Positions 6,137 through 8,597 of a stretch of 8,597 bases of DNA are shown in pieces. The position numbers and the translations under genes are program-made. Origin of the DNA: an uncultured Cellvibrio sp. (GTDB lineage: Bacteria; Pseudomonadota; Gammaproteobacteria; Pseudomonadales; Cellvibrionaceae); NCBI GenBank assembly GCA_946886255.1, contig CAMPIG010000190.1, forward strand, positions 1 to 8,597, written 5' to 3'. Each line of letters opens with the position of its first letter. Position 1 is the first letter of the stretch. A model generated the notes under the pieces. It was given only the letters and a program-made list of their open reading frames with translations, was not told the origin of the DNA and ran no database searches.

Positions 6137-6874
6137 TTATAAAGCAAAACCACCATCAATATTCCAACTGGCACCCGTGACAAAGGCGGATTCGTCGCTG
6201 GCCAAATACGCAGCAAGGCCGGCGATCTCCTCGGCTGAGCCGTAACGTGGGACGGCCATAAGCCCGCGCAATGTTTCCGCAAAATCCGAGTCTGCCGGAT
6301 TCATGTCGGTATTCACCGGACCGGGTTGGATGTTGTTAACCGTAATGCCCCGCCCACCCACTTCACGCGCCAGACCGCGAGTGAAGGTCGCAATAGCTGC
6401 TTTGCTCATGGCATAGATGGCCATACCCGGAAAAGGCACCACTTCAGCGTTGATGCTGCCAATGTTGATGATACGGCCTCCGTCTTTCAGATGGCGCAAG
6501 GCCTCCTGGGTGGCAACGTAAACCCCCTTCACATTCACCGCGATTAACCGATCAAAGTCGGCCTCATCGAAATCCTCAACAGGAACCATGGTGGCGACCC
6601 CGGCGTTATTGATCAGGATATCCAGGCCGCCGTCGTGCTCGACGACGCTGGCGACGGCGCGCCGGATATCGGCAGGGTTAGCACTGTCGGCTTGTATCGC
6701 CATGGCGTGGCCACCCGCCGCCTCGATGCTCTCAACAACCTCTCGTGCTCTATCAGGGTTGGTGGACCAGGTAATGGTCACCCGGGCGCCCTCACGCGCC
6801 AGACGTTTGGCTATGGCTGCGCCGATGCCCCGTGATCCGCCCGTAACCAGGGCTATTTTTCCAGTCAGTTTCAT
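6137..6874 (-). CDS. Short-chain dehydrogenase/reductase (SDR, classical)
   Basis: This cytoplasmic NAD(P)-dependent oxidoreductase has 245 residues, the normal classical SDR length. TGGSRGIG (11-18) is the cofactor-binding turn, NNAG (89-92) stabilises the central sheet, and the catalytic set is Asn114, Ser140, Tyr154 and Lys158 (Y-x-x-x-K). QPGPVNTD (183-190) and the end WNIDGGFAL are also typical. It resembles FabG-like 3-oxoacyl reductases and glucose dehydrogenase-like SDRs, but the substrate cannot be told from sequence. There is no acidic residue at the end of the second strand (VTITWSTNPDRA, 32-43), which leans towards NADPH rather than NADH. GGAG sits 7 bases before the ATG. The gene diverges from a CrgA-like LysR regulator, the probable controller. 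A housekeeping fabG is unlikely, as no fatty-acid genes are nearby. Confidence 0.9.
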   Translation of the reverse strand: MKLTGKIALVTGGSRGIGAAIAKRLAREGARVTITWSTNPDRAREVVESIEAAGGHAMAIQADSANPADIRRAVASVVEHDGGLDILINNAGVATMVPVEDFDEADFDRLIAVNVKGVYVATQEALRHLKDGGRIINIGSINAEVVPFPGMAIYAMSKAAIATFTRGLAREVGGRGITVNNIQPGPVNTDMNPADSDFAETLRGLMAVPRYGSAEEIAGLAAYLASDESAFVTGASWNIDGGFAL

Positions 6875-7027
6875 TTGTTTGCTCCGTAAATAAGGGGGCT
6901 AGCCACCCATAGGTGTCATGACCCGGTTTCAGTAACAGCGTGTGGAGCCAGTGTGAGGATTTTATTGCTTTACAAGTAGAGGGTAATTGGTGAAAACTTT
7001 TTCAACTAAAAGTTAAAGGCAAATGAA
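6875..7027. promoter_or_regulatory. Divergent control region between SDR and LysR genes
   Basis: This 153-bp region must hold both promoters and the LysR-family operators. The clearest symmetric sites are TGAAAA-CT-TTTTCA (6991-7004), AACT-AAA-AGTT (7004-7014), directly before the LysR start, and the perfect 8-bp palindrome GTCATGAC (6915-6922) towards the SDR gene. I saw no promoter boxes strong enough to place. Sites close to the regulator start would suit autorepression. Confidence 0.4.
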
Positions 7028-7951
7028 ATGGAAACCTTGGCGAGAATCGAATCTTTTGTCAGGAGCGCGGAGACCGGCAGTTTTTCAGCGGGGGCCAGGC
7101 TACTGGGTTTGACCCCGGCGGGGGTCAGCAAAAATGTGGCAATGCTGGAACGGGCTTTAGGAGTACGACTGTTCCACCGCAGTACCCGTAGGCTTACATT
7201 AACGGAGGCCGGGGATAGCTTTCTGCTGGAGGTAAGTGACGGCTTGAATAGTGTTCAGGCTGCGGTCGCCAATGCCAGTCGCCAGCGCGATAAACCGGCG
7301 GGGGTATTAAGGGTGAGTCTCGCGTTTGCCTTTGGTCAGCAATACATACTGCCTTTGCTGGCCCGTTTTATGGAGCACTATCCCGATATCCAACCGGACT
7401 GGCGCTTTGAAAATCGGCAGGTGGATTTGATCAACGAAGGGCTGGATGCGGCGATTGGTGGCGGTATAGATTTGGCTCCGGGTGTTGTGGCCCGCGAGTT
7501 GGCACGAGCGCAATTAGTGATGGTAGCCGCACCGTGCTTTTTAGCAAATAAAACCAGGCCAGTCGTACCACAGGATTTATCCGGATGGGACGGCATAATG
7601 CGCCGCTCTTCCAACACAGGCCGAATCCAGCCCTGGCATTTGCAAACAAGTGCTGGAGAACTGGTGGTGGTAGAGCCCCGGCCCCGGGTGATCCTGAATG
7701 ATCCTGAAGCGATCTGCCAGGCAGCCGCGTCTGGGTTGGGCGTAGGGCTGGTACCGCACTCCCACGCATTGCCTTACCTCGAACACGGGCAATTGATACG
7801 GTTACTGCCGCAGTGGTGTTGTGACGCAGGCCCCGTATCAATTTACTTTGCCAGTGCGAAGATGTTGCCCGCCAAAACGCGCGCATTTATTGACTTTATT
7901 GTGGAGCATTTTCGGCAGGAAAAACTCGCGGAAAAATTTTCGGCCTGGTAA
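7028..7951 (+). CDS. LysR-type regulator, CrgA-like
   Basis: The protein has 307 residues, typical of the family. The N-terminal winged helix-turn-helix (about 1-60) includes FVRSAETGSFSAGARLLGLT (10-29) and SKNVAMLERALGVRLFHRST (34-53). The effector domain begins at PAGVLRVSLAFAFGQQYILP (90-109) and shows the CrgA-type pattern: LDAAIGGGIDLAPGVVARELA (139-159), VMVAAPCFL (164-172), QPWHL (201-205) and a QAAASGLGVGLVPH stretch (231-244). Members of this branch commonly regulate a divergent oxidoreductase gene, often in response to quinones, aldehydes or aromatic compounds; here the SDR gene diverges, 153 bp away. AAAGG lies 8 bases before the ATG at 7028. An ATG at 7023 is out of frame and is not the start. 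Confidence 0.92.
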   Translation: METLARIESFVRSAETGSFSAGARLLGLTPAGVSKNVAMLERALGVRLFHRSTRRLTLTEAGDSFLLEVSDGLNSVQAAVANASRQRDKPAGVLRVSLAFAFGQQYILPLLARFMEHYPDIQPDWRFENRQVDLINEGLDAAIGGGIDLAPGVVARELARAQLVMVAAPCFLANKTRPVVPQDLSGWDGIMRRSSNTGRIQPWHLQTSAGELVVVEPRPRVILNDPEAICQAAASGLGVGLVPHSHALPYLEHGQLIRLLPQWCCDAGPVSIYFASAKMLPAKTRAFIDFIVEHFRQEKLAEKFSAW

Positions 7952-8017
7952 AGAATAAATAAACACCAATACGGCGGCACAATAAAATTCGAATCCGTGG
8001 AGTCCGTCGCTACGCTG

Positions 8018-8047
8018 TTACAAACCTTGGTCTAGAATCAATACAAT
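8018..8047 (+). promoter_or_regulatory. Possible promoter of the FimV-domain gene
   Basis: TTACAA (8018-8023) and TACAAT (8042-8047; 5 of 6 matches to TATAAT) are separated by 18 bases. Transcription would start around 8054, giving a leader of about 27 bases that contains the AAAGG ribosome-binding site at 8071-8075. The 129-bp region after the LysR stop holds no other clear signal and no terminator. Confidence 0.35.
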
Positions 8048-8080
8048 CCGGTTTCTGTCCTTATATCCCAAAAGGTTGGC

Positions 8081-8488
8081 ATGATGAAAATACAAAACAA
8101 ATGGGTATCAATCCTGGGCGCGATCTTGTGCCTGTGGGCCACGCAAGCGGCAGCGCTTGGCCTGGGCGAATTGAAATTGCAATCAACACTCAACGAGCCG
8201 TTTAAAGCGGAGGTCGCGCTAACCAATTTGGGCAGTATCAGCGCGGAAGAAATACTGGTGAGCTTTGCATCCATCGAGGAATTTGAAAAACGCAAACTGG
8301 AGCATTTTTTCTTTTACAGCGATTTCAAATTCGCGATAGATTTAAACCGGAAAGTGGTAGTAATCACCTCGCCACGCCCCATCACTGAACCCTATCTGGA
8401 ATTTATTCTTGAAGTCCGCTGGCCGACCGGGCGCTTGCAGCGGGAATATACAGTTTTGTTGGATATGCCTATGCGGTTGGCGGAGTAG
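8081..8488 (+). CDS. Secreted protein made only of a FimV N-terminal domain
   Basis: FimV is a large inner-membrane protein of type IV pilus and polar-organelle assembly whose periplasmic part begins with a conserved domain followed by LysM. This 135-residue protein has a signal peptide (positive MKIQNK, hydrophobic core about 8-20, A-x-A-type site at Ala25) and then LGLGELKLQSTLNEPFKAEV, the characteristic FimV opening. The domain continues through SAEEILVSFASIEEF (54-68) and ends with EVRWPTGRLQREYTVLLDMP (111-130). It stops there: no LysM, transmembrane helix or TPR region follows. Cys17 lies inside the signal core without a lipobox. ATGs at 8081 and 8084 are both possible; AAAGG is 5 and 8 bases upstream, so the second may be used. 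It could be a stand-alone periplasmic partner or a relic of a larger fimV-like gene; the intact signal peptide and own promoter favour the first. Confidence 0.8.
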   Translation: MMKIQNKWVSILGAILCLWATQAAALGLGELKLQSTLNEPFKAEVALTNLGSISAEEILVSFASIEEFEKRKLEHFFFYSDFKFAIDLNRKVVVITSPRPITEPYLEFILEVRWPTGRLQREYTVLLDMPMRLAE

Positions 8489-8528
8489 GGGTATTTAATG
8501 CACCATACGAGTTTGGCGTTAGGCTTTT

Positions 8529-8597
8529 GGTTTCGAAACCTTCAAGTCAGGGACGACTTGAAGGAGCTACAGGGATGTATTCATGCGTTTTCGAAAC
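8529..8597. repeat. Palindromic intergenic element, cut by window edge
   Basis: A perfect 12-bp palindrome GGTTTCGAAACC (8529-8540) overlaps a perfect 10-bp hairpin, CCTTCAAGTC (8539-8548) and GACTTGAAGG (8555-8564), with a 6-base loop. About 25 bases later the TTTCGAAAC core recurs (8589-8597) at the window end, so the segment is bracketed by near-identical palindromes. The hairpin has no T-tract after it and is therefore not a standard terminator. From memory, similar GAGCTACAGGGATGTATTCA segments are dispersed between genes in marine gammaproteobacteria, but I could not check this. Confidence 0.55.

Noticed and set aside
7431..7886. Open frame of 151 codons antisense to the second LysR gene.
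   Set aside because: The + strand frame is an unambiguous LysR protein; the antisense product is low-complexity and family-less.
8539..8564. Perfect 10-bp hairpin as a terminator of the FimV-domain gene.
   Set aside because: No T-tract follows the stem on the + strand, so it does not meet the usual criteria.
8489..8597. The FimV-domain frame stays open after its stop to the window end, suggesting a broken longer FimV.
   Set aside because: The translated stretch has no LysM or other FimV features and runs through the hairpin element, so it is likely noncoding.

Overview
The window looks like chromosomal DNA of a gammaproteobacterium. The ferredoxin-NADP+ reductase has the C-terminal ending (YVIERAFVEK) of the Pseudomonas/Azotobacter Fpr type. 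The ETF genes lie near an ETF-ubiquinone oxidoreductase, as in pseudomonads. A FimV-type domain is present, as are REP-like palindromes that begin with GTAG. Balanced base composition and a possible secreted beta-helix protein at the left edge would suit a Cellvibrio-like polysaccharide degrader, but that is inference from recall and not proven.

Left edge (1-218): the last 46 codons of a + strand gene, possibly a parallel beta-helix protein, then a strong terminator that probably serves both converging transcription units.

Electron-transfer block (253-5573): on the - strand, etfB and etfA overlap by 4 bp and are followed, after a REP-like palindrome, by fpr. On the + strand, diverging from etfB, are a LysR-type regulator and the membrane-linked ETF:ubiquinone oxidoreductase. 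EtfBA would collect electrons from flavin dehydrogenases (acyl-CoA, dimethylglycine or sarcosine type, for example) and ETF-QO would pass them to ubiquinone. Fpr exchanges electrons between NADPH and ferredoxin or flavodoxin. The 125-bp divergent region holds a good sigma-70-like promoter for etfBA with a 7-3-7 palindrome almost filling its spacer. The LysR gene has no clear Shine-Dalgarno site and a possible promoter placed to give a leaderless transcript.

Repeat spacer (5574-5786): an inverted pair of REP-like palindromes related to the copy between etfA and fpr, then a C-rich, G-poor stretch leading to the next gene.

Accessory metabolism block (5787-7951): a RidA/YjgF-family protein converges, with only 5 bp between, on a short-chain dehydrogenase. 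The dehydrogenase diverges from a CrgA-like LysR regulator, the usual layout for a regulator controlling its neighbour.

Right edge (8018-8597): a small secreted protein that consists only of the FimV N-terminal domain, with its own likely promoter. After it comes a hairpin-bearing palindromic element that runs to the window end. No tRNA, rRNA, CRISPR array, transposase or phage gene was seen, and no gene-free stretch reaches 300 bases.
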